DNA of 64,000 nt. Source: Ancylobacter sp. TS-1. Its GTDB lineage: Bacteria > Pseudomonadota > Alphaproteobacteria > Rhizobiales > Xanthobacteraceae. The notes beneath the pieces are model-generated. The model was not told the DNA's origin and did not search any database. It saw only the letters and a program-made list of their open reading frames with translations. A program made the translations under genes and the position numbers. Below, in pieces: positions 1 to 8,379 of this stretch. Each line of letters opens with the position of its first letter. Within the stretch, counting starts at the first letter, position 1. The stretch spans positions 1,240,001-1,304,000 of the forward strand of contig NZ_CP045144.1 in NCBI RefSeq assembly GCF_009223885.1, in the 5' to 3' direction.

Positions 1-1295
1 CGCTGCTCGGCATCATCGGCGCGTTCATCTTCTGCGGCGTGCTGATGCTGGGGCAGGCTTACCGGGTCGAGCACTATCGCCGGGTACGCCGGCAGATCGT
101 CCATGTTCTCGTCGGCCTGGCGCCGGCCATGATCGCGGTATGGGTCATCTATTATGCGCTGGTGCCGCCGCAGCCGGGCGACCCGGAGAAGTTCCAGCCC
201 TGGGCGCTGCTGACACTGGTGCTGTTGCTCTTCGGCCGCCTCGTCCTGGCGCGGGCGGCCGTCGCCTGGGTCGACCGCAAGGAACTGCTGGTCCGCAGCA
301 CGGTCGTCATCGGCGACCTCGACCGCGCCTATGAGCTGATCGAACGCTACAGCCGCGACACCGGCGCCAGCGGCCTCCTCTCCTTCGTCGGCGTCTTCCG
401 CGACGGCGGGCGCGCGGCGAGCAACGCGGAGACCGCCGGCGACGGCGTGCCGCCGGTGCTGGGCGAGATCGACGACCTGCTGGAACTCGCCAAGACCGAC
501 ATCTTCGACCTCGTGATCGTCACCAAGGACTGGGGCGACATGCGCCGCATCGGTGCCATCACGCGCCAGCTTCACCGCGTGGCGACCGACGTCATGGTCG
601 AGATGGAACCGGAGGTGTTCACCGCAGGCTCCGCCCATGTCGCCCGGATCGGCGAGCGTGCCGCGCTTCAGGTCCAGCAGCGTCCTCTGAAGGGCTCCCT
701 CAGCGTGTTGAAGGCGCTGGAGGATTACACCATTGCCAGCGTCGGGCTCATCGTCTTCGGCCCCGTTCTGCTGCTCGCCGCGCTCGCGATCAAGCTGGAC
801 TCGCCCGGTCCGGTGCTGTTCCGGCAGGCCCGTGTCGGGCTGAACCGGCGCGAATTCATGGTCTACAAGCTGCGCACCATGCGCTTCGACCCCGAGGATG
901 ACGGCTCGGTCGGCGCCGTGCAGCGCGATCCCCGCATCACCCGCGTCGGCGCCATCCTGCGCAGCCTGTCGATCGACGAGATTCCCCAGCTCCTCAACGT
1001 GATGCGCGGCGAGATGTCGGTGGTCGGGCCCCGCCCGCACGTGCCCAACATGCTCATCAACGACGATCTGCGCTATGAAGCCGTGCAGGACTACGTCGCC
1101 CGCCACCGCATGAAGCCGGGGATCACCGGCTGGGCGCAGATCAACGGCATGCGCGGCGGCATCTACACGATGGAAAAGGCCGCGCGCGGCGTCGAGCTGG
1201 ATCTGTATTACATCGAGCACTGGTCGATATGGTTCGATATCCGCATCATCCTGCTGACCATGACCAAGGGTCTCGCCGACACCTCGGCCTTCTGA
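1..1295 (+). CDS. Undecaprenyl-phosphate sugar phosphotransferase (exopolysaccharide priming transferase), 5' end missing
   Basis: Transfers a sugar-1-phosphate to undecaprenyl phosphate, the first membrane step of exopolysaccharide synthesis. The reading frame is open from base 3 at the window edge, so the true start lies upstream; the first visible start codon is GTG 39. From there the protein shows hydrophobic segments (about residues 25-70), a soluble CoA-binding-like domain (about 80-210), another membrane segment (about 230-252), then a C-terminal bacterial sugar transferase domain. That domain has the family blocks KLDSPGPVLFRQ, KLRTM, LRSLSIDEIPQLLNV and MSVVGPRP. Full-length relatives have about 460-510 residues, so only part of the N-terminal membrane domain is lost. 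The 3' end overlaps the next gene by 67 bases. Sugar specificity cannot be read from the sequence. Confidence 0.93.
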   Translation, partial: LLGIIGAFIFCGVLMLGQAYRVEHYRRVRRQIVHVLVGLAPAMIAVWVIYYALVPPQPGDPEKFQPWALLTLVLLLFGRLVLARAAVAWVDRKELLVRSTVVIGDLDRAYELIERYSRDTGASGLLSFVGVFRDGGRAASNAETAGDGVPPVLGEIDDLLELAKTDIFDLVIVTKDWGDMRRIGAITRQLHRVATDVMVEMEPEVFTAGSAHVARIGERAALQVQQRPLKGSLSVLKALEDYTIASVGLIVFGPVLLLAALAIKLDSPGPVLFRQARVGLNRREFMVYKLRTMRFDPEDDGSVGAVQRDPRITRVGAILRSLSIDEIPQLLNVMRGEMSVVGPRPHVPNMLINDDLRYEAVQDYVARHRMKPGITGWAQINGMRGGIYTMEKAARGVELDLYYIEHWSIWFDIRIILLTMTKGLADTSAF

Positions 1296-2269
1296 CGCTG
1301 CTGCTGGCCGTGTGCCTCGCGGCCCTCGCGCCCGGCGCGGCGCGGGCGGAGCCGCAGCGCCCCTTCCTCGCCTATCACGCCAGCTGGTACGAGGTGGCGG
1401 CCACGCGGGGCGAGCAGACCACCCTCGCCCGCCTGCCCGGCTATCTCACCCATGTCGCGCTGAGCTTCGCCCGGCCGGACATGGTCTATCGGGGCGATCT
1501 CGACATCGCCGGCACCGGGCTGCAATACCCCTATCCCGGTTCCGTGCTGAAGGAGGCGATCGCTCTCCTGAAGGCCCGCCATCCCGACATTGCCGTGCTG
1601 GTCTCGATCGGCGGGGCCAACGCGCATGGCTGGGACCGCCTCGACGAGACCGCCCTCGCCCGGCTGGTGCGCGACCTCGGCGCCGACGGCGTCGACATCG
1701 ACTTCGAATCCGCCAACCCCTCCTGCGTCCCGGTTTCCGGGCGCATGCGCTGCGCCGACGATGCGTTCCTCATCGCGCTGGTCCGCCGCGTGCGGGCGGC
1801 GCTGCCACGACCCTACGTGATCAGCACCGCCGGGTGGAGCGTCGGCGCCTATGGCGAGGGCACCTTCGCCGACGCCCTGCCGCGTAGCCCGTGGCGCGGC
1901 TCGATGATGGCGCTGCTGCGTTCGCAGGCGGCGGCCGATCTCGATCTCGTCTCGATCATGAGCTACGACGCCGGCCCCGCCTACCGCCCGGCGCAGGCCT
2001 TCCGCGCCTACCGAGCGGCGTGGAAGGGACCGCTTGCCCTCGGCGTCTCGGTGATGCCCTCGACCCAGGGCGGGCCACGCTACACGGTCGACTACACGGC
2101 GACGACGCTCATGGAGGTGCTGCGCGATCCCCGCGGCGGCGCCATGCTCTACGCGCTGCTGGAAGTGCCGCCCGGCCCGCCCGGGCCGGACAATCCGGAC
2201 TACCGCACGCTGGCGGGCCTCATCTGCCTGACGCTTGAAAAGGCTGGCTGCGACGCGACGATGCCGTGA
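1229..2269 (+). CDS. Secreted glycoside hydrolase family 18-like protein
   Basis: Predicted exported GH18 (chitinase-like) hydrolase of 346 residues. A basic N-region is followed by a hydrophobic stretch (about residues 20-38) ending in an Ala-x-Ala-like cleavage site near residue 40. The GH18 signature DGVDIDFE lies at residues 153-160; Glu160 is the expected proton donor and Asp158 its helper. A SIGG block, strand 3 of the GH18 barrel, precedes it. The start at 1229 lies inside the upstream transferase gene (67-base overlap); no later start keeps the signal peptide, so translational coupling is likely. Inside an exopolysaccharide locus it may trim or release the polymer; this is inference. 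It ends 9 bases from the convergent FkbM gene. Confidence 0.82.
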   Translation: MVRYPHHPADHDQGSRRHLGLLTLLLAVCLAALAPGAARAEPQRPFLAYHASWYEVAATRGEQTTLARLPGYLTHVALSFARPDMVYRGDLDIAGTGLQYPYPGSVLKEAIALLKARHPDIAVLVSIGGANAHGWDRLDETALARLVRDLGADGVDIDFESANPSCVPVSGRMRCADDAFLIALVRRVRAALPRPYVISTAGWSVGAYGEGTFADALPRSPWRGSMMALLRSQAAADLDLVSIMSYDAGPAYRPAQAFRAYRAAWKGPLALGVSVMPSTQGGPRYTVDYTATTLMEVLRDPRGGAMLYALLEVPPGPPGPDNPDYRTLAGLICLTLEKAGCDATMP

Positions 2270-2278
2270 GCGCCCGGC

Positions 2279-3130
2279 TCAGGCGCGCAGCGCCGGGCCA
2301 GCGGGATGGCGCGCCACCACGTTCATGAAATCGGCCGGACGCGTGGCGAGCGCATGCAGCCCGCCCTCGTCGTCGAGTTTCGCGAAGCTGTAGCCGAGCG
2401 CCGCGAGGCGGTTCCACGCCGCCCCCGTGTCGCCGTCCGCCTTGACCAGCGTCGGGCAGTTCATTTCGAAGATCACGGTGGGGTGGTAGGCGGCGAGCGT
2501 GTCCGCGGCGCCGGCGATCACCTGCCCCTCGGCACCCTCGACGTCGATCTTGATGCAGTCGACGCGCGGCAGGGCGAGATCGCGCACCAGCAGATCGAGT
2601 GTCGTGACCTCGACCGTCTCGCTGCCCGCATCCGAGCCGTCGCTGACCAGAGAATAGGCCTGCGGGTCATGGCCGAGCGGATTGTGGAACAGCGCCGCAT
2701 TGCCGGGGGTGTCCGACAACGCCTTGCGCACCACCGCGACATTGTCGAAGCGGTTGAGCGCGATATTGGCGTCGAGCTGCCCGCCCGCCTCGGCGCCGGG
2801 CTCCACCGCCACGATGCGGCCGGCCTGCGGCGCCGCCTTGAGCGTGAACAGCCCGACATTGGCGCCGACATCGACGAAGACGTCGCCCTTGCCGACGAAT
2901 TTCTGCAGGTAGTTCAGCTCGGGCTCCACCGCGTCGCGCAGCAGATAGGCCGTCACCGAGGTGAAGCGCAGGTCCGGCGGCACCCGCAGCCGCGCGCCCG
3001 GCACCAGTTCGAACACCGGGCTGCGCCGGAGCGCGACATTGAAGGCCAGCGCGATGCCGCGCCCGATCACCGTCAGCGGCGCGCGGCGGAAGGCGGGTTC
3101 GTGCAGCAGCTTGGCGACGCGGCGCAGCAT
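2279..3130 (-). CDS. FkbM family SAM-dependent methyltransferase
   Basis: A 283-residue methyltransferase. The SAM-binding motif FVDVGANVG is at residues 85-93, an acidic VAVEPG loop follows at 107-112, and the FkbM signature IKIDVEGAE is at 193-201. Family members O-methylate sugars or secondary metabolites. Its place directly after a polymerase-like gene (end 3132, one-base gap) and a WecG-type glycosyltransferase suggests that it decorates the exopolysaccharide or a lipid-linked intermediate. The acceptor is unknown. It is the last gene of the minus-strand run 6194 to 2279. Confidence 0.9.
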   Translation of the reverse strand: MLRRVAKLLHEPAFRRAPLTVIGRGIALAFNVALRRSPVFELVPGARLRVPPDLRFTSVTAYLLRDAVEPELNYLQKFVGKGDVFVDVGANVGLFTLKAAPQAGRIVAVEPGAEAGGQLDANIALNRFDNVAVVRKALSDTPGNAALFHNPLGHDPQAYSLVSDGSDAGSETVEVTTLDLLVRDLALPRVDCIKIDVEGAEGQVIAGAADTLAAYHPTVIFEMNCPTLVKADGDTGAAWNRLAALGYSFAKLDDEGGLHALATRPADFMNVVARHPAGPALRA

Positions 3131-3131
3131 G

Positions 3132-4472
3132 TCAGGTCCTGAGGCGGTGTCGGTGGGTGGAGAAGCTTATGCGGTGGGGCGGCGCGGGTGTCGAGACCAC
3201 CCGGCCATGCGCCCGGTTCATATAGACGCCGAGCGCCAGGACGACGCCAAGTTCGCCGGGGGTGAAGACCAGCGAATAGACCGGCGACGTGACCAGCATG
3301 TAGAGGATGTAGTCGGACAGGGCGAGCATCATCGGGTCGTCGATCCCGCGCGTGGCGCGCAGCAGGACGAAGAAGCTCAGCACATAGAGCCCGGCCAGCA
3401 GCGCGGCGCCGACGATCCCGTATTCGAACACGACACCGAACCAGCCGAGATCGGCGACGTAGAAATTGCTGTTCTGGAAGATGTCGGCCAGCGTGATGCT
3501 GCCGAAGCGCGTAGTCGCGCCGACGCCGAACAGCCAGCGCCACGGATCCTCGCCAAGAAAGGCCGAGCCGAGCGCGAAGGAGGTCTGGCGCACAGTGAGC
3601 GAGCCGCCAAGTGAATCGGCCAGCCCCTCGACGTCGCGCAGCATGAAATAGGCGACCGCGACCGGAACCGTCGCCACCGCAATGCCGCCCACCAGAAGCC
3701 GCAGGCGCGGCGCCATCGACACCAGCACCCCGTAGCCGCAGACGATGAACATCGCGGCGATGGCGGCCCGCTGCTTGTAGATGGTGAGCAGCAGCACGAA
3801 GCCGATCAGCACCGCCAGCGGCTTCAGCAGGTCCGGCCGCTGCATGAAGCTGCGGGTGAGGTAGAACAGGAACAGCGCGCCGAAGAACATCGGCATGTAG
3901 ATGCGGTAGCCGCGCTCCTCCTCGATCATGAACAGCTTGCCCAGCTCGGGATTGTTCACATAGGAGCTGGTCGGCATGAGAAGCCACAGCGCCAGCATCA
4001 GAATGAAGGTGCCCGCGCCCAGCGTCACCAGCGCCGCCCGCGTGCGGGCGAAGGTCGGCGAGAGCCAGTACAGCGCCGCCGACAGGCCGAAATAATAGGT
4101 CAGCGGCCAGATCTTCACTGTCGTGATCAGCGCGTCGATCAGCCCGTTGCCGAGTTGCAGGATGGAGACGAAGGGCGTCAGGCCGAGGGCATAGGCGAGA
4201 TAGATCAGATAGTACCGCTTGGCCGGCAGATGCAGCCAGATCGCTGCGTAGAGGGTGGCCGGCAGGGTGAGGATCGGCCAGCCCTTGGACAGCAGATAGG
4301 GAAGGGTAAGCTCGTGCAGGTAATAGAAGGTCTGTGCGAAGAGCGGCAGGCAGGCGAGCAGCAGCGCCGTCGTCATCGCGCCGGAGAGGCGCTCGCCGGT
4401 GCGCGGAGCCGACTCCTGGACGAAGGCGCGCGGCAGCGTCACCACCGCCCGGCGCTTGCCCGCGATCCTCAT
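3132..4472 (-). CDS. Polysaccharide polymerase / O-antigen ligase-like membrane protein (Wzy-like)
   Basis: A 446-residue integral membrane protein with about ten to twelve hydrophobic segments spread over its length and short basic loops. It has no soluble domain. Wzy polymerases share topology more than sequence, so the assignment rests on this layout and on its neighbours (Wza, WecG, Wzx-like and GumC-like proteins). The ATG at 4472 was chosen because it overlaps the upstream stop codon in an ATGA arrangement, a classical coupled start; a longer reading frame from 4538 would invade the upstream gene. It probably polymerises repeat units at the periplasmic face of the inner membrane. An O-antigen ligase role is the alternative. 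Confidence 0.72.
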   Translation of the reverse strand: MRIAGKRRAVVTLPRAFVQESAPRTGERLSGAMTTALLLACLPLFAQTFYYLHELTLPYLLSKGWPILTLPATLYAAIWLHLPAKRYYLIYLAYALGLTPFVSILQLGNGLIDALITTVKIWPLTYYFGLSAALYWLSPTFARTRAALVTLGAGTFILMLALWLLMPTSSYVNNPELGKLFMIEEERGYRIYMPMFFGALFLFYLTRSFMQRPDLLKPLAVLIGFVLLLTIYKQRAAIAAMFIVCGYGVLVSMAPRLRLLVGGIAVATVPVAVAYFMLRDVEGLADSLGGSLTVRQTSFALGSAFLGEDPWRWLFGVGATTRFGSITLADIFQNSNFYVADLGWFGVVFEYGIVGAALLAGLYVLSFFVLLRATRGIDDPMMLALSDYILYMLVTSPVYSLVFTPGELGVVLALGVYMNRAHGRVVSTPAPPHRISFSTHRHRLRT

Positions 4473-5320
4473 CGCCGCCCCTTCCCCGCAACGAGCCCGT
4501 AGGCCGACGGGTTCAGCCGGGCGACCAGCGCGATCCACAGGATCGGCAGCGAGTCCACGAAGACCCGCCGGGCGTGGGCGCGCGGGTTGAGCGCCAGCCG
4601 GTACACCCCTTCGAGGCCGAGATCGCGCAGCAGCTTCGGCGCGCGCGGCACCATGCCGGTGGAGAAGCTGAGCGACGAGCCGACGCAGAGCCCGCAGCCG
4701 GTCGCCCCGCCCCGCATGGCCACCTCATGGGCGAGATATTCGCTCTGCGGCGCCCCCACCACGAAGAACACGTAGCGCGCCGGATGGGCGATCACGAAAT
4801 CGACGCAGGCCGCGACCTCGGAGGGCCGCGCAATGAAGCCCATGGACGGGTTGAGATGGGCGACGTCGAGGAGGCAGAACATCTCCTTCAGCTTCGCGAC
4901 CATCTCGCCGCTTCCGCCGATCACCGTCACGCGGTCCTGCGGGCGGATATGGCGGCGGAGCAGGAGATCGGTGACGTCGCTGCCTGCGGCGTGCGGCAGG
5001 TCGAGCCCGAACAGCAGCCGCGCCAGCGCGCGCGGCAGCTGCCCGTCCATCAGGCGCAGCCACGCCCCCTCATAGGCGGCGCGCAGCCGGGTGTCGCGGA
5101 TGCGGATCAGCCGGTTCAGATGCGCGGCGTTGGGCGTCACCACATAGGCGAAGGGCGCGTCGGCCGGGCGCGCGGCGATGCGCGCGGCCGCCTGCACGGC
5201 ATCGAGCCGCGCCACCGGAATCCCGAGAAAAATCGCCTGCGCGACACCGTCCGTCAGGTCGCGGGCCACATCGTTCGGCCCCGACGCGACGACCGCCTTG
5301 TCGCCCGATGCCTCGGCCAT
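4469..5320 (-). CDS. WecG/TagA/CpsF family glycosyltransferase
   Basis: A 283-residue GT26-type transferase that adds a sugar to a polyprenyl-diphosphate-linked intermediate at the cytoplasmic membrane. Family landmarks are VTPNAAHLN (61-69), the Asp-Gly pair at 92-93 that carries the catalytic aspartate, a Rossmann-like IGGSGEM turn (134-140), the GAPQSE block (189-194), and a C-terminal stretch with RAP...GLEGVYRL..NP (226-246). The start has an AGGAG Shine-Dalgarno sequence just upstream. It overlaps the polymerase gene by 4 bases and follows the Wza-like gene by about 30 bases, so the three are probably one operon. Confidence 0.92.
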   Translation of the reverse strand: MAEASGDKAVVASGPNDVARDLTDGVAQAIFLGIPVARLDAVQAAARIAARPADAPFAYVVTPNAAHLNRLIRIRDTRLRAAYEGAWLRLMDGQLPRALARLLFGLDLPHAAGSDVTDLLLRRHIRPQDRVTVIGGSGEMVAKLKEMFCLLDVAHLNPSMGFIARPSEVAACVDFVIAHPARYVFFVVGAPQSEYLAHEVAMRGGATGCGLCVGSSLSFSTGMVPRAPKLLRDLGLEGVYRLALNPRAHARRVFVDSLPILWIALVARLNPSAYGLVAGKGRR

Positions 5321-5351
5321 CGGCCGTGCTCCTCGCCTGCCCGCCGGGCCC

Positions 5352-6194
5352 TCAGTTCACGCTCTGCGTGCCCAGCGTATAGTTGAAGGTGCGCTGGAAG
5401 GGCACAACCTTGTTGATGAACTGGTCGATCCAGACATTGAGCTCGGAGACCGAGCTGCGCGGCACATAGATGATGTCGCCGGCGGCCAGTTGCACGTCGT
5501 CGAGCGTGAAGCCGGTCTCGACGATGTCCTGCACGTTGATCAGGCGCAGCATCGGCAGGTTGTCCGGCCCGCGCCGGATGATCGCCACCTGCCCGGTGCG
5601 CGCCTCCTCGGTGAAGCCGCCGGCCGTGAGGATGCTCTGCAGCGTGCCGTTGCGCATCTGGGCGAGATTGTACGGGCCCGGCTTCTCGACCATGCCGCCG
5701 ATATAGACCTTGGCCGACACCGCGTCCTCGAGCGAGATGACCACCTTCTGGTCGGCAAGCTCCACCTTGGAGGCGCGGCGCACCACTTCCTGCGTGCCGG
5801 CGAGCGTCAGCCCCTCGACCTTGAGCTGGCCGATGGCGCGCGGGGCGACGGTGCCGTCGGGCGCGACGACGAGTTCCTCGTCCATCTCGCGGGTCAGGAA
5901 GTACTTGATCTTCAGCTTGTCGCCGGCCCCCAGCCGGTAGGGCGGCATCTGGCTGCTCCACGGGCGGAATCCGGTCGGATTGACCTCGGTGAAGCGCAAT
6001 TCCTGGCCGGTGGTGAAGGCGTCGCCCGCCGGGGCCGGACGGCCGATGGAGCCGGTCGTGTCGCGACTGGTCTGGCAGCCCGCGAGCGCAAGCCCGGCGA
6101 GCAGGAGGACCGGCACGCGCAGGCCCGCCACGCCGCGCACAGGCGACGGGTTGGACATGGCGACCCGACCGTCACCGCTCAGGCGTCTACGCAT
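5352..6194 (-). CDS. Polysaccharide export lipoprotein, Wza/GumB-like
   Basis: Outer-membrane export protein for capsule or exopolysaccharide, 280 residues. A signal sequence ends in the lipobox LAGC with the lipidated cysteine at residue 40. It is followed by a polysaccharide export (PES) domain containing YRLGAGDKLKI and an SLBB domain (about 180-230) with GGMVEKPGPYNL and AGGF. The start at 6194 has a GGGAG Shine-Dalgarno at 8-base spacing; ATG 6158 is an alternative that would give a shorter signal peptide. It is the first gene of the minus-strand export operon and should work with the GumC-like co-polymerase at 8380-10503. Confidence 0.93.
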   Translation of the reverse strand: MRRRLSGDGRVAMSNPSPVRGVAGLRVPVLLLAGLALAGCQTSRDTTGSIGRPAPAGDAFTTGQELRFTEVNPTGFRPWSSQMPPYRLGAGDKLKIKYFLTREMDEELVVAPDGTVAPRAIGQLKVEGLTLAGTQEVVRRASKVELADQKVVISLEDAVSAKVYIGGMVEKPGPYNLAQMRNGTLQSILTAGGFTEEARTGQVAIIRRGPDNLPMLRLINVQDIVETGFTLDDVQLAAGDIIYVPRSSVSELNVWIDQFINKVVPFQRTFNYTLGTQSVN

Positions 6195-6371
6195 TACATC
6201 GGCTCCCGAATGACTTCCGGCCGGCCCGCGAATCCTGGGAACACCACCTCCCCGCGCCGAAGGGAATCGGCACGCGGGAACGGGTTCGCGACGCGTGAAA
6301 CCTAAAGGAACGCGGTTAATGGAAGGTTTAATGGTTAACGCACTGATATCGAACGCCTTTTCGAGCGTCCC
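6195..6371. promoter_or_regulatory. Upstream region of the wza-like operon
   Basis: A 177-base non-coding gap, notably richer in A+T than its surroundings between 6298 and 6360. It contains three TTAA tetramers (6316, 6328, 6335). It must hold the promoter of the minus-strand export operon. No convincing -35/-10 pair was found, and the TTAA spacing does not match the TTAA-N7-TTAA CtrA box. Confidence 0.35.
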
Positions 6372-6836
6372 TCAGCCCTTCCGGCAGGTCACCCCGGCGC
6401 GCGGCGCGTTGCGGTAGAAGGGCCGCAGCTCGATGCGGTCGAGCTTGGTCCACAGCACGCTGTAGCTCGGCGGGCAGAAGCGCATGACCGCCGAGGTCGG
6501 ATTGCCGTCCCAGTCGTCCGGCGGATGGATGGTGACGGCATAGGCGCCGAGCGAGAATTGCGGCTCGTTCGCCCACCAGCGCGGCGGCAGGACCGCGCGC
6601 AGATAGTCGCGTATGGCGAGGCGGCCGTCGAAGGGCGCGGGATCGATCAGCGGGTCGATCTCCGAGGCCGGCAGGTCGCTGATCCCGGCCTGCGCCGACG
6701 CCGGGCCCGCTCCCGGCACGGCGAGAAAAACCCCAAGCAGCGCCCCTTGCAGCGCCGCACCGGCCAGCCCGGACGCCATGCCCCGCCCGGAGGCGGCGCG
6801 GCGGGCCCTTGCGGCGGCGCGGCGACCATGGTTCAT
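6372..6836 (-). CDS. Hypothetical secreted protein in exopolysaccharide locus
   Basis: Up to 154 residues, no family recognised. A hydrophobic core at about residues 20-48 followed by an Ala-rich cleavage region indicates export. A start at residue 20 (base 6779) would give a textbook signal peptide and may be the true one. The mature part has a tryptophan pair near RWWANEPQF, aspartates in PPDDWDGNP, and two cysteines, one in MRFCPPS and one at the C-terminus, that could form a disulphide. It is flanked by the Wza-like operon and, divergently, the flippase. A periplasmic helper in polysaccharide export or modification is possible but unproven. Confidence 0.6.
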   Translation of the reverse strand: MNHGRRAAARARRAASGRGMASGLAGAALQGALLGVFLAVPGAGPASAQAGISDLPASEIDPLIDPAPFDGRLAIRDYLRAVLPPRWWANEPQFSLGAYAVTIHPPDDWDGNPTSAVMRFCPPSYSVLWTKLDRIELRPFYRNAPRAGVTCRKG

Positions 6837-6884
6837 GCCAGTGATGTCCCCTCAGCGACTCGCCCGGTGGCACAGGTGCCGCAT

Positions 6885-8255
6885 ATGCCACGGCGACCGG
6901 CGCCTGTCTCGCGCGACACCGCGATCCGGTTGCACGGCATGAGCAAGGTGCGCCTTCCCGAGCTGCGGCGGATGATCGCCATTTACGGCCCCTATGCCGG
7001 TGGGCTGGTGGCGCGCGGGGTCGAGCTGGTCGCCAAGCTCGGCCTGTACATGCTGGCCGCCCGCATCCTCGGCGCGCATGAGGCGGGCCTCTACTTCCTG
7101 TGCATGACCTGGGTCGGGCTGGCCTCCACCATCGCCCGCGCCGGCTTCGAAAAGGCGGTGGTGCGCCATATCGCCGGCGATCTGGCGCTCGGCCACCTCG
7201 CCCAAGCGCGGGCTTCCATGCTTACCGGCTTCGGCTGGACCGTGCTCGGCAGCATCGCCGCCACGCTCGCGACGCTGGCGCTGGCGCAGCCCGCCTCGCT
7301 CCATGTCTTCGGCGACCCGGACCTTGTGCGCCCGCTGCTCATCGGCGCGGCGACCATCATTCCGCAGGCGCTGTGCGTCTACATCGCCAACGTGCTGTTC
7401 GGGCACGGGCGCAGCGTCGCCGGCCAGTGGGTGCAGAACGCCGCCTGGCCGTCCTTCGCGCTGCTCGCCATGCTCGCCGGCGTGCATTCGCTCGACGGCA
7501 TGCTCTACGCGCTGGCGGCATCGAACCTCGCCTCGGCGCTGATCGGCCTCGCGCTGATCCCGCGCGGCGCTCAGGTCGCCGCGCCCAAGCCTGAGGATGT
7601 CGAGGTCGACCCGGACGCCGTCGCCGCGGCCGCCGCCCTGCCCGCGCTGTGGCGCACGGCGCTGCCGCTCGGCATCGTCGAGGTGGTGCAGGTGTCGCTC
7701 AACTCCGTGCCGCTGCTTCTGCTCGCCGCCTTCGCCACGGCGGCGGAGGTCGGCGCCTTCAGCGTGGCGAGCCGGCTCTCCATGCTGATCTGGGTGGTGA
7801 TCATCTCCATCGGCGCCATTTCCGCGCCGCGCTTCGCCGCGCTGCACCGGCTCGGCGAGTGGGAGGCGCTGCGCGCGCAGAACCGCCGCGCCCGGCTGCT
7901 GGTGGCGCTGTGCGGCCTGCCGCCGCTGGCGGTGATGATGATCTTCCCCGCCCCGCTGCTCTCGCTGATCGGGCCCGGCTTCGAGATCGCGGCGACCGCG
8001 CTGGTGATCATGAGCCTCGGGCAACTGGTCAACTGCCTGCTGCCCTGCCAGGACATCATGCTGGCGATGACCGGCTATGGCGGCATGCTGCGCTGGCTCA
8101 ATGCGGGCCAGCTTCTCGTATGCACCCTTGCCGGCGCGGTGCTGGTGCCGCTCTACGGCATGAACGGCGCCGCCGTGCTGAGCGCGCTCGTCATCGTCCA
8201 GGGCGCCGTCGGGACGGCGATCGCGGTACGCCGCCTCATGCCGCGCGCGTTCTGA
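6885..8255 (+). CDS. Polysaccharide flippase, Wzx / MATE-like
   Basis: A 456-residue inner-membrane protein with about twelve to fourteen hydrophobic helices, of the polysaccharide biosynthesis (Wzx/RfbX) type. It should flip lipid-linked repeat units to the periplasm. Near the N-terminus it has the conserved pattern GVELVAKLGLYMLAARILG, where flippases begin helix 1. ATG 6885 was chosen because AGGTG lies six bases upstream and because this start does not overlap the divergent secreted-protein gene. ATG 6828 and ATG 6939 are alternatives. It is followed after 124 bases by the GumC-like gene on the same strand. Confidence 0.85.
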   Translation: MPRRPAPVSRDTAIRLHGMSKVRLPELRRMIAIYGPYAGGLVARGVELVAKLGLYMLAARILGAHEAGLYFLCMTWVGLASTIARAGFEKAVVRHIAGDLALGHLAQARASMLTGFGWTVLGSIAATLATLALAQPASLHVFGDPDLVRPLLIGAATIIPQALCVYIANVLFGHGRSVAGQWVQNAAWPSFALLAMLAGVHSLDGMLYALAASNLASALIGLALIPRGAQVAAPKPEDVEVDPDAVAAAAALPALWRTALPLGIVEVVQVSLNSVPLLLLAAFATAAEVGAFSVASRLSMLIWVVIISIGAISAPRFAALHRLGEWEALRAQNRRARLLVALCGLPPLAVMMIFPAPLLSLIGPGFEIAATALVIMSLGQLVNCLLPCQDIMLAMTGYGGMLRWLNAGQLLVCTLAGAVLVPLYGMNGAAVLSALVIVQGAVGTAIAVRRLMPRAF

Positions 8256-8379
8256 CGGCGCTTACCCATAGAAAGCCCCGTTTACCCGTCATTAGGGCTA
8301 ATCGGGCAAATTCGCATGGTGCGTCATGGCCCGGGACGCATCGAGGCGCTCGCCGCCCGCTACGGCCAGAGGAAGCGTA

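Noticed and set aside
6316-6338. CtrA binding box upstream of the wza-like operon
   Set aside because: Three TTAA tetramers are present but with 8- and 3-base gaps, not the required 7.
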